A DNA stretch of 64,000 nucleotides from contig CM082590.2 in assembly GCA_040954595.2 (NCBI GenBank), forward strand, positions 10,478,001 through 10,542,000. The letters run 5' to 3'. The notes below the pieces were generated by a model. It made no database searches and had not been told where the DNA came from. It worked only from the letters and a program-made list of their open reading frames with translations. Below are positions 61,418 through 64,000 of this stretch, one piece after another. Position 1 is the stretch's first letter; each line of letters starts with the position of its first letter. The DNA comes from Balanoglossus misakiensis (Eukaryota; Hemichordata). The position numbers were made by a program, and so were the translations under genes.

Positions 61418-62185
61418 GTGAGTCAAAAGAAAACTGAATGATACAAAGGCAATGTATGGATGGAACTGTCGAATTGTGCGAATGGAACATCAAGGTTCCT
61501 GGCCATGGATCCTCGAATTTCATGGCTGTTATTCCTTTGTATGTGTGCGATATCCATTGTAAATCACATATTTTTCATGTTTTACTTCAGCAAATTACAA
61601 ATTTGATGTATTTATCTGGCAATTAAGACCTTTGCAAAAATGCAGTACATTTTTTTTCTCTTTGAGGACGTTTCAATGATATAAAGCATATTTTAGTGAA
61701 TTTTCATGGATTCTAAAAGCTAGAGTATCATGTGAATTATAATGTCATTTTCAGGTCAAGGTTTCGTTCCGCATTGATTATATTTGGTTTCTTTGTCAGC
61801 CAATACAAACGTTTGCAAAAATGCAACATATTTTATTTATTCTAGGACATTACAAACGATATAATAAGCAAAAGTATCACAGCGATTTTTACGAATTTGT
61901 GGGAAAAAATGTCATGTATCTAGTCAAGGTTGTCGCTAGGTGGAGTCTTGTTGATGGATTGTTTATAGGCCGACAAACTGTTGTGTTGTTGATTGAACAC
62001 AGTTGAGTAGTTCACACCCAAACAACTTCATCGTTCTTTTATTTTCAGGACAAAACCTTCCCTTTTTGTTTGTCGTACTGATCTCATGACTGACCCTACA
62101 ATTTTTACGAGTGTCCTAGATTTACTTCAATGCACGTCGTTAAGCAGACATGAACTGATGTGTGTTCCCATAGCAACGGCTTGCG

Positions 62186-62265
62186 AGCCAAGTAACACAA
62201 GTCAAGCTTTGTATGAAACTAAGAATAATTGCTGAGTTCTAACAAGAAAATGTAACCTTTGTGCC
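62186..62265 (+). repeat. Dispersed repeat, copy 2
   Basis: Counterpart of the copy at 34702-34776, in the same orientation. Confidence 0.65.
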
Positions 62266-62376
62266 ATTTAACATGGTGTATCATATGTTGTTTGTTTTCT
62301 ATGTTTCACATCGTGCCCTCTCATATAAGCGGCTTTATCAGCCACACGAGATCTCTCCGTATCTCGCGGAGTTCAG

Positions 62377-62584
62377 ATACTGTAAAACACTTTATTTTCG
62401 CGAGCAATAAATTTCCACGAAATACGCGAGAGCCAAAATAGCGTGAAAATAAAAAGTTGCGTAAATTTTTTGAAGATAACGATGCAGTGAATGAAATAAG
62501 AGAACGTGAAAATTAATACACGCGAAACAGTGGCCTCTCGATATCACGAAAATTATAATAATTTTAATAAGTGTTTTACAGTAT
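62377..62584. mobile_element. 208-bp MITE with 16-bp perfect TIRs
   Basis: ATACTGTAAAACACTT (62377-62392) and its exact complement (62569-62584) bound a unit with internal TTTTCGCGAG, ACGCGAGAG and CACGAAAAT blocks. TA at both borders would fit a Tc1/mariner-type target if the TIR is read as CTGTAAAACACTT. Related to the element at 25029-25196. No coding capacity. Confidence 0.9.
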
Positions 62585-62694
62585 ATGGTACATTCAAAGT
62601 GGGTATGCACTCGACAAAACACAGTTTAATGTCTCTGAACAGGTCAGAACATTGCTGAGTTAGATCAGTTTAACCAGTGTGAGTTTCATTCATT

Positions 62695-62880
62695 ATGTTT
62701 CAGCAGTTCTTTCATGGACTTGACGATTTGTCTGTCCTTAAGAAATCGTTTCACCCACAAAAGCCCGGGTTGACTGACATTCATCTGACATTGGCTTCCA
62801 AATACATGCAAAGGAGCTCAACAATAATGACAAAGATCGTGGAGATTGATAACAAATTGAGGGGAAATGGTCACCTCTGA
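62695..62880 (+). CDS. Short coding-like ORF or terminal exon, unknown protein
   Basis: An ATG at 62695 opens 61 codons to TGA at 62878-62880. An acceptor, TTCATTCATTATGTTTCAG, ends at 62703, so the coding part may instead start at QFFHGLDDL as a terminal exon. The sequence (LSVLKKSFHPQKPGL, LTLASKYMQRSS, MTKIVEIDNKLRG) is charged, helical and balanced, unlike the random frames nearby. The promoter-like segment 1.3 kb upstream with a strong donor is a plausible 5' partner, and AATAAA follows at 63269. No family is recognised. Confidence 0.4.
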   Translation: MFQQFFHGLDDLSVLKKSFHPQKPGLTDIHLTLASKYMQRSSTIMTKIVEIDNKLRGNGHL

Positions 62881-63918
62881 GTACTGTGTCTAGAAACCAT
62901 TCGTGCATGTATTCATTCATCCTTCCATTTATCGGTTTAATCCCAGACCGATATGTGAGTAAACCTTTGTGCCAATTGTCTGGCCTTGGGACTCACTGCA
63001 GAATGGCAATGCAGCTTGGCCATCGCAATTATAAGCAGAAGTGATTGTTCAATTTGCAACCACCTTCAACAAACACTAGCCTTATAGCCGTTGGTAAACT
63101 GAGATACTGCTCTCGTAATTTTTTATTGTAGGGTGATTTCACCTATATATGCAAATTTCTTGTTGTACGGTATAGTCACCCACGTACGACCTTCGATCAG
63201 TAAAGAGGGGCGTGGTTTTGATAAATGTTAGTGTCGCTGAAATCAAGAGAGTGATAAAGCAGTAGGCTAATAAAAAAAGCGAATAACATGTTGATTGAAG
63301 TGCCGACAAACATCACTACATAGGTATGTGAGTACTTGGAGATTTGGGTTGTGGAGATTTGTATGACATGTCAACGACCGGATCACTTTTACATGTCGTT
63401 TCAGACATTCTGGTATTTGGGTCGCAAGTGTGACCTCGGCCAGTTGCCAATGAAATACGTTTTGTCAGTGTTGGTTGCTAAGGGCGATCGTCTTGTTGTT
63501 CCAGTCACACAATATTCTTGGTGAACGTGTTTCCATTGCAATTAATTGAGTTTTCGTTTCTTCATAACAAGTATGGTTTGGCCTATGCAGATTTGTGTGT
63601 TCAGTTAGTTGATGATGTGTGTATGTCTTTTGAGAGTAATTCTTTGGAGAATGTTGTTCTTTTTAAGTAAATTTCCATGGGTATGGCCTGAATGTACGGT
63701 TGATTTGCATTCCCATCTGTGCAGTGTTGATGCACAGGTGTTCGAGTAGAATACCGTTGTCACGGGGTTTTCACGCCTCTGTTCTGGTCGTCTAAGTTTG
63801 TTCAAGTACGTCACTTTGTTTCATAAGATCACTCTGAGGTCATTCAAGTGTCATTTACCCTTGATCCATTTCTTATTATTCAAGGACCATAACTGCTGAG
63901 TTCCAAATCACTTCAATC
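62881..63918. other. Non-coding stretch between two candidate genes
   Basis: Contains the possible polyadenylation signal at 63269-63274 and presumably the promoter of the right-edge gene. Nothing else is recognised. Confidence 0.35.
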
Positions 63919-63949
63919 ATGGCTCGACTGTTCTTGGCTGCTCTGACAT
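63919..63949 (+). CDS. First exon of a secreted protein (signal peptide), cut by window end
   Basis: ATCATGG context, then MARLFLAALT, the start of a typical signal peptide, directly followed by a consensus donor CAT|GTAAGT. Short signal-peptide exons ending in phase 1 are common in secreted and extracellular multidomain genes. The rest of the gene lies beyond the window, so its product is unknown. Confidence 0.45.
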
Positions 63950-64000
63950 GTAAGTAAAATGAAATAAAGAAATCTTGGTTTTTGTGTGTTTCGTCTGATA

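Overview
The window is animal genomic DNA: AT-rich, gene-poor, with introns bounded by GT and AG, long simple repeats and many short inverted-repeat elements. The protein families found are a class A peptide-type GPCR, a type II membrane O-fucosyltransferase-like enzyme and a Tudor-domain protein. The repeat style suggests a marine invertebrate, most likely an invertebrate deuterostome such as a hemichordate, lancelet or echinoderm. That placement is inference; nothing in the sequence fixes the species. There is no bacterial or organellar gene, no RNA gene and no CRISPR array.

Left third (1-21 kb). Mostly non-coding, with a tandem foldback repeat (2.6-3.1 kb), a 1.25 kb non-autonomous element (5.86-7.11 kb) and a 240 bp TTAA-flanked element (12.5 kb). 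Three short plus-strand stretches at 11.1, 13.2 and 14.3 kb look like exons of an unrecognised protein; the last two splice in phase.

Middle (21-43 kb). Two phase-compatible exons at 35.5 and 36.1 kb encode the first half of a Tudor domain. A 370-codon GPCR with its coding region in one exon lies at 41,278-42,390. It follows a likely 5'-UTR intron acceptor and a short upstream ORF, and is followed at once by five copies of a 30 bp repeat. A weak minus-strand membrane-type exon (21.3 kb) and a weak spliced-transcript start (24.3 kb) are also listed.

Right third (43-64 kb). Simple repeats dominate 47-53 kb. The best multi-exon gene is on the minus strand at 57,018-59,436: five exons joined in phase give a 463-residue protein with an N-terminal membrane anchor, a stem and an O-fucosyltransferase-like catalytic region. 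Beyond it lie a promoter-like segment (61.2-61.4 kb), a short coding-like ORF (62.7 kb) and, at the right edge, a signal-peptide-like first exon whose gene continues outside the window.

No operon-like logic links these genes; they are independent eukaryotic units separated by repeats. I see no clearly new biological system. The points most worth checking are the split Tudor gene, the atypical GPCR with its repeat-bearing 3' end, and the structured repeats.
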